Shown here in pieces: positions 7,679 to 17,160 of a stretch of 64,000 bases of DNA (the first letter of the stretch is position 1; every line of letters starts with the position of its first letter). The position numbers and the translations under genes were made by a program. Under the pieces are notes generated by a model. The model saw only the letters and a list, made by a program, of their open reading frames with translations, did not search any database and had not been told where the DNA came from. Source of the stretch: Nocardia sp. NBC_00508 (GTDB taxonomy: Bacteria; Actinomycetota; Actinomycetes; Mycobacteriales; Mycobacteriaceae); contig NZ_CP107852.1 in the NCBI RefSeq assembly GCF_036346875.1, positions 6,138,001 through 6,202,000 on the forward strand. Reading direction: 5' to 3'.

Positions 7679-8605
7679 TCAGCGCGGCGCGGGCGGATTG
7701 TTCAGGTCCGGCGCCGAGTAGGTGTCGCACGCGTCGACCCGACCGGTTCGGTAGCCGGCGAGGAACCATTTCTGCCGCTGCTCGGAGGAACCGTGCGTCC
7801 ACGCTTCGGGATTCACCCTGCCCTGCGCCGCGCGCTGGATGCGGTCGTCACCGACCGCCGCGGCCGCCGAGAGCGCGTCGTTGACGTCCTTGTCCGACAG
7901 CGGCCGCAGGAACGGCTGGCCGCCTCCGGGCGCAGGCAGCTCGTCCGCGAAATGCGCCCAGATGCCCGCATAGCAGTCGGCCTGCAGTTCGGTGCGCACC
8001 GCGCCGGACTGCGGGCCGCGGGGATCACGTTGTGCACGGCCGATGTCGCCGAGCAGGTTCTGGATGTGATGGCCGAACTCGTGCGCCACCACGTACTCCT
8101 GCGCGAGCGGACCGCCACTGGCGCCGAAACGGTCCACCAAGTCCTGGAAGAAGCTGGTGTCGAAGTAAGCGGTCCGGTCGGCCGGGCAGTAGAACGGGCC
8201 CACCTCGCTGGTGGCGTTGCCGCAGCCGGTCGAAACGGCACCGGAGAAAAGCACGACGTTCGGCTCCACGTAGCGCTTGCCGGTCTGTTTCGGCAGTTCG
8301 GCCGACCACACGGCGTCCAGGCTCTGTGCGGTGAGCGCCACCCGGCAGTCGAGGTACTTGTTGGCGTCGGCGCCGGTCCTGCAGTGGCTCGGCGTGCCCG
8401 CAGTGCCCGGCTGCGTCTGGCTCTGATCGGGCGCGCCGGTGAAGTTGCCGAGAACGGAGCCGGGGTCGCCGCCCAGCAGCAGGGTCAGCACCAGCACGAT
8501 GAGTCCGCCCGCACCGCCGCCCAGCGCGAGCTTGCCACCCATGCCGGGGCCACCGCCGGACGAGACCCGATCCGGATCGATCTGCATGCCCTCGTTGAAG
8601 GTCAT
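7679..8605 (-). CDS. Neutral zinc metallopeptidase, YpfJ family
   Basis: Membrane-anchored zinc metallopeptidase of 308 residues (PF04228, YpfJ/KPN_02809 type). It opens MTFNEGMQIDPDRVSSGGG, followed by one transmembrane segment near residues 28-46 (GGLIVLVLTLLLGG). The catalytic zinc motif is VAHEFGHHIQNLLGD near residue 175, then ELQADCYAGIWAH with the downstream ligand region. The extracytoplasmic catalytic domain contains several cysteines. GAGGAAG lies 8 bases before the ATG. It is divergent from aspS. Substrates of this family are unknown. Confidence 0.93.
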   Translation of the reverse strand: MTFNEGMQIDPDRVSSGGGPGMGGKLALGGGAGGLIVLVLTLLLGGDPGSVLGNFTGAPDQSQTQPGTAGTPSHCRTGADANKYLDCRVALTAQSLDAVWSAELPKQTGKRYVEPNVVLFSGAVSTGCGNATSEVGPFYCPADRTAYFDTSFFQDLVDRFGASGGPLAQEYVVAHEFGHHIQNLLGDIGRAQRDPRGPQSGAVRTELQADCYAGIWAHFADELPAPGGGQPFLRPLSDKDVNDALSAAAAVGDDRIQRAAQGRVNPEAWTHGSSEQRQKWFLAGYRTGRVDACDTYSAPDLNNPPAPR

Positions 8606-8782
8606 CGTCGTCGCTTCCTCGTTGTCCGTAATTCTCGGTCAGACGGGCCTGCGGTCCTGCACTCCGGATACAGCTTGGCACGGGTGTGGTGATATCGGTT
8701 TCCACTCGTCGAATATGTCTCACTACGATGGACCCGCACCTGGTCACACCGCGCCGGTGCCGGAGTCGTCGAAAGGAATCCC

Positions 8783-10576
8783 GTGCTGCGCACCCACTTG
8801 GCTGGTTCGCTGCGAAGCGAGCATGCCGGTCTGACCGTCACTCTCACCGGCTGGGTGGCGCGGCGGCGTGACCACGGTGGGGTGATCTTCATCGATCTGC
8901 GCGACGCCTCGGGCGTGGCTCAGGCGGTGTTCCGCGAAGGCGAACCGGCCGAGCACGCGCACCGGCTGCGCGCCGAGTACTGCGTGCGCGTCACCGGCAC
9001 CGTGGAACCGCGCCCGAGCGGCAACGAGAACCCGGAGCTGCCGACCGGCGCTGTCGAGGTCAACGTCACCGAGCTCGAGGTGCTGAACGAGAGCGCTCCG
9101 CTGCCGTTCCAGCTGGACGAGCAGCCCGGCGAGGAGGCGCGCCTGAAGCATCGCTACCTGGATCTGCGCCGTGAGGCTCCGGCGCACGCCATCCGGTTGC
9201 GGTCGAAGGTCAACGCGGCCGCTCGCGAGGTGCTGGCTCGCCACGAATTCATCGAGGTCGAGACGCCGACACTGACTCGCTCCACCCCGGAGGGCGCGCG
9301 CGACTTCCTGGTGCCCGCCCGCCTGCAGCCGGGCAGCTTCTACGCGCTGCCGCAGAGCCCGCAGCTGTTCAAGCAGTTGCTCATGGTCGGCGGCATCGAA
9401 CGGTACTACCAGATCGCGCGTTGCTACCGCGACGAGGACTTCCGTGCCGACCGCCAGCCGGAGTTCACTCAGCTCGACATCGAGATGAGTTTCGTGCGCC
9501 AGGAGGATGTGATCCTGCTGGCCGAGGAGATCCTCGTCGCGCTGTGGAAGCTGGTCGGCTACGAGATCCCCACACCGATCCCGCACATGACCTACGCCGA
9601 GGCGATGCGCCGCTTCGGTACCGACAAGCCCGACCTGCGTTTCGGTGTCGAGATCACCGAGTGCACGGAGTTCTTCAAGGACACCCCGTTCCGGGTGTTC
9701 CAGGCGCCTTACGTGGGCGCGGTCGTCATGCCCGGCGGCGCGAGCCAGGCGCGGCGCCAGCTCGACGCCTGGCAGGAGTGGGCCAAGCAGCGCGGCGCGA
9801 AGGGTCTGGCGTATGTCCTGGTGAACGAGGACGGCACGCTGGGCGGGCCGGTCGCCAAGAACCTGAGCGACGCCGAGCGCGAGGCCTTGGCCAAGCACGT
9901 GGGTGCGGTGCCCGGTGACTGTGTCTTCTTCGCGGCGGGTGCGGCCAAGGCACAGCGCGCACTGCTCGGCGCGGCGCGCGTCGAGATCGCCCGCAAGGTC
10001 GGGCTGATCGACGAGGACGCCTGGGCGTTCGTCTGGATCGTGGACGCGCCGCTGTTCGAGCCGACGGCCGAGGCGACCGCGAGCGGCGACGTGGCGGTGG
10101 GCCATTCCGCCTGGACCGCGGTGCACCACGCGTTCACCTCGCCGAAGCCGGAATCGCTGGACACCTTCGACATCGACCCGGATTCCGCGCTGGCCTACGC
10201 CTACGACATCGTCTGCAACGGCAACGAGATCGGTGGCGGCTCGATTCGTATCCACCGGCGCGACGTGCAGGAACGCGTGTTCAAGGTGATGGGCATCAAC
10301 CATGAGGAGGCGCAGGAGAAGTTCGGCTTCCTGCTCGACGCCTTCGCCTTCGGCGCCCCTCCGCACGGCGGCATCGCCTTCGGATGGGACCGGGTCACCG
10401 CGCTGCTGGCAGGCGAGGACTCGATCCGCGAGGTCATCGCGTTCCCGAAGACCGGCGGCGGCGTCGACCCGTTGACCGACGCACCCGCGGCGATCACCGA
10501 GCTGCAGCGCAAAGAAGCGGGGCTGGACGTCGAGCCGGGCCGGCAGAAGGGCGAGGGCGCGACCGCCGCGCAGTAA
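8783..10576 (+). CDS. aspS: Aspartate--tRNA(Asp/Asn) ligase
   Basis: Class II aspartyl-tRNA synthetase, 597 residues, bacterial type with a GAD insertion. The N-terminal OB fold reads WVARRRDHGGVIFIDLRD. The histidine in RRDHGG, where discriminating enzymes have Leu, suggests a non-discriminating enzyme that also charges tRNA-Asn, later amidated by GatCAB. Visible catalytic motifs include RYYQIARCYRDEDFRADRQPEF (motif 2, residues 200-221) and GIAFGWDRV (motif 3). The GTG start follows GAAAGGA at an ideal distance. Confidence 0.97.
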   Translation: MLRTHLAGSLRSEHAGLTVTLTGWVARRRDHGGVIFIDLRDASGVAQAVFREGEPAEHAHRLRAEYCVRVTGTVEPRPSGNENPELPTGAVEVNVTELEVLNESAPLPFQLDEQPGEEARLKHRYLDLRREAPAHAIRLRSKVNAAAREVLARHEFIEVETPTLTRSTPEGARDFLVPARLQPGSFYALPQSPQLFKQLLMVGGIERYYQIARCYRDEDFRADRQPEFTQLDIEMSFVRQEDVILLAEEILVALWKLVGYEIPTPIPHMTYAEAMRRFGTDKPDLRFGVEITECTEFFKDTPFRVFQAPYVGAVVMPGGASQARRQLDAWQEWAKQRGAKGLAYVLVNEDGTLGGPVAKNLSDAEREALAKHVGAVPGDCVFFAAGAAKAQRALLGAARVEIARKVGLIDEDAWAFVWIVDAPLFEPTAEATASGDVAVGHSAWTAVHHAFTSPKPESLDTFDIDPDSALAYAYDIVCNGNEIGGGSIRIHRRDVQERVFKVMGINHEEAQEKFGFLLDAFAFGAPPHGGIAFGWDRVTALLAGEDSIREVIAFPKTGGGVDPLTDAPAAITELQRKEAGLDVEPGRQKGEGATAAQ

Positions 10577-10681
10577 CCATCGCACCGAGCCGGAGGCCGG
10601 ATTCGCCGTTGTGTCGCAGCGACTTCGGCGGAATGGGTCAGCGTGCGATGGCCCGGCGGCGATCGTCGTGGCCGGGAACAA

Positions 10682-10740
10682 CGTGCTCGAGCGTCGGCCC
10701 CGCGGACGGCGAGGCCGCGCCCGAGCATCGTGCTCGAGCG
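10682..10740. repeat. 12-bp direct repeat and hairpin between convergent genes
   Basis: CGTGCTCGAGCG occurs at 10682-10693 and 10729-10740. CGAGCA-TCG-TGCTCG at 10722-10736 forms a 6-bp stem. It lies in the 203-bp gap between the 3' ends of aspS and the convergent membrane-protein gene, so it may serve as a weak bidirectional terminator. Confidence 0.4.
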
Positions 10741-10779
10741 CCGGACCGGGATGCGCTCACCGGTCGGGTGAGCGCCGGT

Positions 10780-11745
10780 TCACCGCGCGGCGACGGCGCC
10801 ACCGGTGAGCATGCGGTAGGCGTAGGTCACCGCGACGGCGGCGACCGGGCCCGCGATCAGCAGGCCGAGACCGCACAGCAGCAGCCCGAGGAAGGTCACC
10901 ACCAGCACCGCCAGCGCGAGCAGCAGCACCTGCCAGGCGTTGGCGACCACCAGGCTGAAGCTGGACTTCAGCGCCTCGAACGGACCCTGATCCTGATCGA
11001 CGACGAAGTGCAGCGAGAACATGCACAGCCAGCCGGCGATCAGACCGGGGATCAGGCAGATCGCCGAGCCGAGAAAGGTGAGCAGGAACGCCAGCAGCGC
11101 GGTGAGCAGCACGTTCCCCGCGTTCAAGAAGCGGAAGTACGCGCCGAATGGCGGTGGCGTGCCGTCGGTTTCGTACAGCGCTCCGCGCACCATGGCCGAT
11201 TGCAGCACCCACACCGCGGCCATGATGGCCAGGAAGATGAGCAGCAGCGGCAACATCGTCGTCGGGTCGGTGAGTTGCACGACGAGCAGGAACGCCAGAT
11301 AGATGACCAGGCCCACCGCGGTCACCCCGACCCACGGCCCCGGATTGGCCCGGAACTTCGCCCAGCCGTAGCTGAGCGCCTGGCCCACGTCGAGTGTGCC
11401 GGGACCGGCGGGGGCCTGCTGGTAGCCGTAGACCGGCTGCTGCGGTGCCGCGTCGCCGGACGGCGTCCAACCCGGTCCGGTGCCTGGTTGGCCATAGCTG
11501 GGGTGCGGTGCGCCCACCGACGGGGGCGGTTCCAGTGGTTCGCTGCCGTATTGCGCGGCGCCGGGGCCTTCGAACTGCGGGTATCCGGCCGGCCCTGCCA
11601 TCTCGTGGCGCGCCTGGCCGGTCCCTGGTCCCGGTGCATGGGGGTCCGGGCTCTCGTGCTGCCCTGGCTGTGCCGTGAAGCGCTGGTCGTCGGGGTAAGC
11701 GGCACCGCCGGCTGATTTCGGTGCGGGAGGCGGGGTTTCGGTCAT
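10780..11745 (-). CDS. Proline/glycine-rich multi-pass membrane protein (Rv2560-like)
   Basis: A 321-residue membrane protein. The first 110 residues are a Pro/Gly/Gln-rich cytoplasmic region (MTETPPPAPKSAGGAAYPD, ending in a YGYQQAP segment). About six hydrophobic helices follow, for example VTAVGLVIYLAFLLVV, LLLIFLAIMAAVWVL and LLALAVLVVTFLGLLL. Organisation and position near aspS and rarA match Rv2560 of M. tuberculosis. AAAGG lies 8 bases before ATG 11745; the frame stays open farther upstream but without a start signal. The function is unknown. Confidence 0.8.
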   Translation of the reverse strand: MTETPPPAPKSAGGAAYPDDQRFTAQPGQHESPDPHAPGPGTGQARHEMAGPAGYPQFEGPGAAQYGSEPLEPPPSVGAPHPSYGQPGTGPGWTPSGDAAPQQPVYGYQQAPAGPGTLDVGQALSYGWAKFRANPGPWVGVTAVGLVIYLAFLLVVQLTDPTTMLPLLLIFLAIMAAVWVLQSAMVRGALYETDGTPPPFGAYFRFLNAGNVLLTALLAFLLTFLGSAICLIPGLIAGWLCMFSLHFVVDQDQGPFEALKSSFSLVVANAWQVLLLALAVLVVTFLGLLLCGLGLLIAGPVAAVAVTYAYRMLTGGAVAAR

Positions 11746-11935
11746 GCGGAGACCTTTCCACTCAACTGGTTTGCGATGTGGCGCAGGGCAGTTGACGATG
11801 AGAAAACCTGACGGGTGTAAACGTGTCAAGCGACCGGCTTCCGCCCTCCGACCTTGACGAAGACACGCCGAGCGACGCGGAAAGGTTGTGTAACCGCTCG
11901 CTAGAAGTGACCCGATGCGAGTAGCTTGAGAGGCG

Positions 11936-13105
11936 ATGACCGCACTATTGGCCGAACGCGCCGCCGAAGTCGTGTCCGCAGCGCAACAGTTGCTCACAAA
12001 GCGAATGGGTGCTCCGGTAAAGCTGAGCGATCCGATCGAACTCAGCGGTAGTGGTAGGACGACGGTCCTACGCGTGCGTGTATCGGAGAACGCCTTCTCG
12101 TTGCCGCGAACCCTGATCGTCAAGCAGGTCCGCGGGTCTGCGCAGGATCGCCGCACCGGCGGCCTGGCGCCCGGCGTGGCCAGCATCGATTCCGCGTTTC
12201 TCCGCGAGGCCGTGTCCTATCAGTTCACCACAGCGCTCAGCCGAGAACAGCGGCCGGGCGCGTACCTGATCGCCCACAGCCTCCCCGACCGGTTGCTGAT
12301 TCTCAGCGATCTCGGCGAGAACTCCCTGCTGACCGCCGTGCTGCGGTCCGGCGCCGAGCCGGCCACCCGCAACGCGCTGATGGCGTTCGCGCAGGCGCTG
12401 GGCCGGATGCACGCCGCCACCGTCGGCCGCGAGGCGGACTTCGTCGCGCTGCTGCGGCGGGTCGAGGTGGTGCACCGGGTGGACGGCATCGCGCAGCAGG
12501 CCGAGACGGCGATCGCCGAGGTGCCCGGGCTGCTGCAGCGCGAACTGGGCATCGAGGTACCCGGTGAGGTCGCCGAGCGGATCGTGCGCGGGAACCGGCT
12601 GTACTCCGCGGGACGGTTCCGGGCGTTCAGCCCCTCGGACCTGTGCCCGGACAACGTGATCTTGAACGAGGAGGGTGCTCGCTTCCTCGACTACGAGTGG
12701 GGCGGGTTCCGCGACGCCACCCTGGACATCGCCTACGCGCTGGTGTCCTTCCCCGGTTGCCTGTGCGATCTCGAACTCTCCCGCGAGCGCGCCGGGCAGA
12801 TGGTGGAGGCATGGCGTTCGGAGGTGGTGGGCGTGTGGCCCGCGCTGGCCGACGACGAACTGCTCGCCGAGCGCATCCTCGAAGCCCGGCTGATCTGGGT
12901 ATGGCTGTCCACCTACTGGTTCCTGCCCGCCGACCACACGCGTATCGCGGCCGCCAGGGAGCACGGACTGTCCGTGCCGCGCTCGGCGGCCCTGATCAAC
13001 CGCTGGGCCGCGCTCGCCGAGGACGCCCGGTGCATCGGCGACGACATCGTCGGCGACTTCGCCGAGGACGTCTCGGCGATGCTGGAAGAGCGCTGGTCGG
13101 AGTAG
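11936..13105 (+). CDS. Aminoglycoside-phosphotransferase-fold kinase-like protein
   Basis: A 389-residue protein of the APH/choline-kinase fold. The N-lobe includes LPRTLIVKQVRG (candidate ATP-binding Lys). The catalytic loop reads FSPSDLCPDNVILNEEG near residue 230, with Ser in place of the usual His before the catalytic Asp. The metal-binding segment is FLDYEWGGFRDATLDIAY. It probably phosphorylates a small molecule, but neither antibiotic resistance nor a substrate can be claimed. It is divergent from the Pro/Gly-rich membrane protein gene. Confidence 0.75.
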   Translation: MTALLAERAAEVVSAAQQLLTKRMGAPVKLSDPIELSGSGRTTVLRVRVSENAFSLPRTLIVKQVRGSAQDRRTGGLAPGVASIDSAFLREAVSYQFTTALSREQRPGAYLIAHSLPDRLLILSDLGENSLLTAVLRSGAEPATRNALMAFAQALGRMHAATVGREADFVALLRRVEVVHRVDGIAQQAETAIAEVPGLLQRELGIEVPGEVAERIVRGNRLYSAGRFRAFSPSDLCPDNVILNEEGARFLDYEWGGFRDATLDIAYALVSFPGCLCDLELSRERAGQMVEAWRSEVVGVWPALADDELLAERILEARLIWVWLSTYWFLPADHTRIAAAREHGLSVPRSAALINRWAALAEDARCIGDDIVGDFAEDVSAMLEERWSE

Positions 13106-13176
13106 GTCTCCGGAAGACTCCACCACTCGACGGAGAGGCGAATGTCCCCGCTGGCATCGAGCCGCGGGACCGACCG

Positions 13177-14832
13177 TCAGCCGAGGGGGATCTGTCCCGG
13201 CTCGATCCGGCCGCCCGAGCGGACGGCGAACGAAGCGCCGTGGCGCGCAGCGGAATTCGGGTCGGCCACGTTCAGCAGGTAGTACCAGTCCATCTGCGCG
13301 TGATCCGCGGTGACCTCGAGTACGCCATAGCCGTGTGAATCCAGTTCGACATAGCGCAGATGGTGGTTGACCGACTTGATCGATTCGGCAATCGGCGTGG
13401 CGTTCGCCCGCAGCATGTCACCGATGCTGGTCGAGGTCACCGACGGCACGACGAACTCGGCGCCCACCGTGGCGCCGCCCGGATAGTTCGCCGCGTCGAC
13501 GGGCAGGTCCGCCGCCCAGGAGGAATGGATGTCGCCGGTGAGGAAGACCACGTCGGAGATCTGCTGCTCGACGATCGCGCGGAACAGGCGGGTGCGATCG
13601 GCGGTATAGCCGTCCCACTGGTCGCCGTTCGGCGAGAGGCCGGACTGCGGAATACCCATCGTGCTGGTGATCGCCGCCGTGGTGGCCGGTTCCAACGGCG
13701 GGAAGACCAACGGGGCGACCATCACCGAATTGCCGACCAGCTTCCATTGCACCGGCGCCGACGCCAAGCCGGCGGTCAGCCACTCCATCTGCGCCTTCCC
13801 GGTGAGCGTGCGCGCCGGGTTGTCGACTTCGCGCCAACCCGCTCCCGGCTTCGCCTCCTGGTCGCGATAGCTGCGCAGATCCAGCATGGTCAGTTCGGCC
13901 AGGGTGCCGAAGCGCAACCTGCGGTAGATGCGCGCGTCGGCGCCGGATCCGGCCGCGCGGACCGGCATCCACTCCAGGTAGGCCTGCGCGGAGGCGGCTC
14001 GCCGGTCCGTCCAGCTGCCTTCGGTCGCGGGGTCGTGGTTGTTCGCGCCGCCGGACCACGAGTTGTCGGCGGATTCGTGGTCGTCCCAGGTGCAGACGAA
14101 CGGCAGAGTCGCATGCAGGTCGAGCAGGTCCGGATCGGTCTTGTACTGCGCGTGACGAATGCGGTAGTCGGCCAAGCTGACGATTTCGTTGGCCGGGTCA
14201 TGGGGTCGCACGGCGCCGTTGCCGCTGCTGTACCTGCCGCGCGCGTACTCGTAGATGTAGTCGCCCAAGTGCACGATCGCGTCCAAGTCGGAACGCGCGG
14301 CCAGATGACGGTAGGCGCCGAAGTAGCCGGCTTCCCAGTTCGAGCAGGAGACCACGCCGAACCTGAGGCGTTCGGGGGAGCCCGCGGCGGCGGGCGCGGT
14401 CTTCGTGCGGCCGATCGGCGAGGTCTCGCCGAGCGCGCTGAAGCGGTAGAAGTATTCGACCCCCGGCGCGAGACCGGAGACGTCGATCTTGACGGTGTGA
14501 TCGGAATCCGCGGTGGCGGTGGCCGTGCCGGATGCGGTGACCGAGGCGAACCGCTCGTCCGCGGCGACCTCCCAGCGCACGCTCGCCGGGCCGCCCAGGC
14601 CGGAGCCGGGCGTCGCGTCGTCGGAGACCGTGACGCGGGTCCAGATGATCACGCCGCCGGGGAGCGGATCGCCCGAGGCCACGCCGTGCCGGAATACCGG
14701 TGTCCCGGCGCCCGCGCGTCCGGCGCCGAAGACGGCGGTGGCGGTGGCGGCTGCCGCGCCGCCGCGCAGGAGGGCGCGCCTGGCGAATCGCCCGAGGGAC
14801 GCGGGATCTGAAACAACCATGTTTTCAGTCAC
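13177..14832 (-). CDS. phoD: Alkaline phosphatase D / PhoD-like metallophosphatase, Tat-exported
   Basis: Exported phosphodiesterase/alkaline phosphatase of the PhoD family (551 residues). The N-terminus has a twin-arginine stretch (RFARRALLRGGAAAATATAV). Next comes a PhoD N-terminal domain (FRHGVASGDPLPGGVIIWTRV), then the metallophosphatase core with GVVSCSNWEAGYFGAYRH, HLGDYIYEYARG, CTWDDHESADN and FLTGDIHSSWAADLP. These provide the Fe/Ca ligands of the family. It likely scavenges phosphate from esters at the cell surface. The start used is GTG 14832; an in-frame ATG at 14820 is equally possible. Confidence 0.92.
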   Translation of the reverse strand: MTENMVVSDPASLGRFARRALLRGGAAAATATAVFGAGRAGAGTPVFRHGVASGDPLPGGVIIWTRVTVSDDATPGSGLGGPASVRWEVAADERFASVTASGTATATADSDHTVKIDVSGLAPGVEYFYRFSALGETSPIGRTKTAPAAAGSPERLRFGVVSCSNWEAGYFGAYRHLAARSDLDAIVHLGDYIYEYARGRYSSGNGAVRPHDPANEIVSLADYRIRHAQYKTDPDLLDLHATLPFVCTWDDHESADNSWSGGANNHDPATEGSWTDRRAASAQAYLEWMPVRAAGSGADARIYRRLRFGTLAELTMLDLRSYRDQEAKPGAGWREVDNPARTLTGKAQMEWLTAGLASAPVQWKLVGNSVMVAPLVFPPLEPATTAAITSTMGIPQSGLSPNGDQWDGYTADRTRLFRAIVEQQISDVVFLTGDIHSSWAADLPVDAANYPGGATVGAEFVVPSVTSTSIGDMLRANATPIAESIKSVNHHLRYVELDSHGYGVLEVTADHAQMDWYYLLNVADPNSAARHGASFAVRSGGRIEPGQIPLG

Positions 14833-15035
14833 GGGTGTTGATCACATCGGAAGGACCGGCGTCACGCAACTCGGCTCGCCGAGACCGGGCCCGACCCACA
14901 CCGACCGGACGGGGCGAAAAGATCGCGAACTCCACAGCGGTAGTCCGGGCCGCGCCGAGTTCTGAAGTGGTCATCGGCCGAACTGCCCCGCTCCGGAATG
15001 GGACGCGTCGGTGGGGCTCGGTAACGTACTTTTCC

Positions 15036-16382
15036 GTGAGCGATGGCTTGTTCGACGTGCCCGGCGCCACGGTGTCTCCGGAGCACTCGATCGATGCGGT
15101 GGTGCGCCGGGACGCCGGTGCGCCGCTGGCGGTGCGTATGCGTCCCGCCACACTGGAGGAAGTGGTCGGGCAGCAGCATCTGCTCGGTCCCGGTTCTCCG
15201 CTGCGCCGGTTGATCGAGGGCTCCGGTGCGGCGTCGGTGCTGCTGTACGGCCCGCCCGGCACCGGTAAGACCACCCTCGCCTCGCTCATCTCGCAGGCGA
15301 CCGGCCGTCGTTTCGAGGCGCTGTCGGCGCTCTCGGCCGGGGTCAAGGAGGTGCGCGCGGTCATCGACATGGCGCGGCGCAGGTTGTCGGCGGGCGAGCA
15401 GACCGTGCTGTTCATCGACGAAGTGCACCGTTTCTCCAAAACCCAGCAGGACGCGCTGCTCGCCGCGGTGGAGAACCGGATCGTCCTACTGGTCGGCGCG
15501 ACCACCGAGAATCCGTCGTTCTCGGTAGTGTCCCCGCTGCTGTCGCGGTCGCTGGTGCTGCAACTGCGTTCGCTCACCGAAGCGGACATCCGCATGGTGC
15601 TCACCCGCGCGTCCACCGACCCACGTGGGCTCGACGGCGCGTACACCGTCACCGACGCCGCGCTCGACCACATCGTCCGGATCGCGGGCGGTGATGCCCG
15701 GCGGGCGCTCACTGCGCTGGAAGCCTCGGCCGAATCCTCGCTCGACGGCACCGTCGACGTGGACCTGGTCGAGGCCAGCGTGGACAAGGCCGCGGTCCGC
15801 TACGACCGCGCAGGCGATCAGCATTACGACGTGATCAGCGCGTTCATCAAGTCCATCCGTGGCTCGGATGTCGATGCCGCGCTGCACTACCTCGCCAGGA
15901 TGCTGAGCGCGGGCGAGGACCCGCGCTTCATCGCGCGCAGACTGATGATCCACGCGAGCGAGGACATCGGCATGGCCGATCCGATGGCGTTGCAGACGGC
16001 CACCGCCGCCGCGCAGGTGGTGCAGCTGGTCGGCCTGCCCGAGGGGCGGCTCGCGCTTGCGCAGGCGACGATCCACTTGGCGACCGCACCGAAGTCCGGC
16101 GCCGTGGTGTCCGCGATCGGCGCGGCCATGGCCGACGTCGCGGCAGGCAAGGCGGGCGCGGTACCGCCGCACCTACGCGACGGTCACTACCCGGGCGCGG
16201 CCGCACTCGGCAACGCCCAGGGCTACCGGTACCCGCACGACGACAAGGACGGCGTGCTCGCCCAGCAGTACCCGCCCGACGAACTGGTCGGCGTCGACTA
16301 CTACCACCCCACCGACCACGGCCACGAACGCGAGATCGGTCCCCGCGTACAGAAACTTCGCCGTATCGTCCGGGATACGTGA
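15036..16382 (+). CDS. rarA: Replication-associated recombination ATPase RarA (MgsA)
   Basis: AAA+ clamp-loader-like ATPase, 448 residues from GTG 15036 (VSDGLFDVPGA). Walker A is GPPGTGKTT near residue 73, Walker B FIDEVHRF, sensor 1 ATTENPSF, and the arginine-finger region SPLLSRS. The C-terminal RarA tetramerisation domain reads HYDVISAFIKSIRGSD and GYRYPHDDKDG. It acts at stalled replication forks. The open frame extends upstream to 14700, but this start gives the normal family length. Confidence 0.95.
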   Translation: MSDGLFDVPGATVSPEHSIDAVVRRDAGAPLAVRMRPATLEEVVGQQHLLGPGSPLRRLIEGSGAASVLLYGPPGTGKTTLASLISQATGRRFEALSALSAGVKEVRAVIDMARRRLSAGEQTVLFIDEVHRFSKTQQDALLAAVENRIVLLVGATTENPSFSVVSPLLSRSLVLQLRSLTEADIRMVLTRASTDPRGLDGAYTVTDAALDHIVRIAGGDARRALTALEASAESSLDGTVDVDLVEASVDKAAVRYDRAGDQHYDVISAFIKSIRGSDVDAALHYLARMLSAGEDPRFIARRLMIHASEDIGMADPMALQTATAAAQVVQLVGLPEGRLALAQATIHLATAPKSGAVVSAIGAAMADVAAGKAGAVPPHLRDGHYPGAAALGNAQGYRYPHDDKDGVLAQQYPPDELVGVDYYHPTDHGHEREIGPRVQKLRRIVRDT

Positions 16383-16518
16383 GGTCGTGGAGCCGCGCGA
16401 CGGCGTTCGCCGAATACGGCTGGTCCCAGGGCAAACTGGATCGGGAATGCCCGACGAGTAGCGTACGGCTGCATGATCGGTGTATTCACCGTCCGGCCGA
16501 GCAGAACGGGAGGACCTG

Positions 16519-17094
16519 GTGACGGCCATGGTGGAGCGACCTCAAATGCTGGTCGAGGAGTTCGAACATCTCGCCCGCCATTCGGGTGAGACGGTCACAC
16601 TGGAGTTTCTGTACGGGAAGCTGGGGGTCAAGGCTGTGCCGGATGGGGATCATTGCGAGATCGTTCGCTGGATCGCGCGACAGCTTCTCCCACTCCGAGG
16701 CGAGTTCTGGCTGTATCAGGAAATCGATCTGAAGGTCGAGAGGTACCGCAACGGCCGTGCTCGAGCCGACGGTGTCCTGGCACCGGACGGGTCCTTCACC
16801 GGACAGGGAAACTGGGTCGATCCAGCGCCGATACTGCTGGTCGTCGAGGTCACCTCCTACGACCGGGACACCGACCGGCGCGATCGCGTCGAGAAACCGG
16901 CCGCATGCGCTGAAGCGGGCATACCCGTGTACCTGCTAATCGACCGGGATAGCGGTGAGTCCGTCGTGTTCAGCCACCCTGACGACGGCGTGTACACCAG
17001 TACGAATCGGTATCGGTTCGGCAAGACGGTCGAGCTGCCGGATCCGGTGGGGGTCTCATTCGACACCGAGCCACTGCAGGGCTGGGTTCGCTGA
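16519..17094 (+). CDS. Uma2-family (DUF820) putative PD-(D/E)XK nuclease
   Basis: A 191-residue Uma2/DUF820 protein with a restriction-endonuclease-like fold. Visible residues are the ARADG segment (Asp), VVEVTSYD (E-x-x-S replacing the usual ExK) and the downstream DRVEKPAACAEAGIPVYLLID block with Lys, the family hallmark. GTG 16519 is preceded by GGGAGG with good spacing. It stands alone between rarA and alaS, a position that varies between relatives. Family members are expanded in cyanobacteria and actinomycetes; their role is not established. Confidence 0.85.
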   Translation: MTAMVERPQMLVEEFEHLARHSGETVTLEFLYGKLGVKAVPDGDHCEIVRWIARQLLPLRGEFWLYQEIDLKVERYRNGRARADGVLAPDGSFTGQGNWVDPAPILLVVEVTSYDRDTDRRDRVEKPAACAEAGIPVYLLIDRDSGESVVFSHPDDGVYTSTNRYRFGKTVELPDPVGVSFDTEPLQGWVR

Positions 17095-17143
17095 CCGGTC
17101 ACGGGCACGCCCGGTCGATGAATATTCGAGTGCGCCGCACCGG

Positions 17144-17160
17144 TAGGCTGGATATCTGTG
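17144..17160 (+). promoter_or_regulatory. Possible leaderless promoter of alaS
   Basis: TAGGCT (17144-17149) is spaced 8 bases from the GTG at 17158 and no ribosome-binding site precedes that GTG. This suggests transcription starts at the initiation codon, as is common in mycobacteria. It is an inference from spacing only. Confidence 0.4.

Noticed and set aside
8744..10681. Long antisense open frame over aspS
   Set aside because: A GC-driven shadow of a certain aspS gene; no start signals or protein family.
11936..13105. Antibiotic resistance role for the phosphotransferase-fold gene
   Set aside because: The catalytic loop differs from resistance enzymes (Ser for His) and the gene lies in conserved housekeeping context; only the fold is supported.
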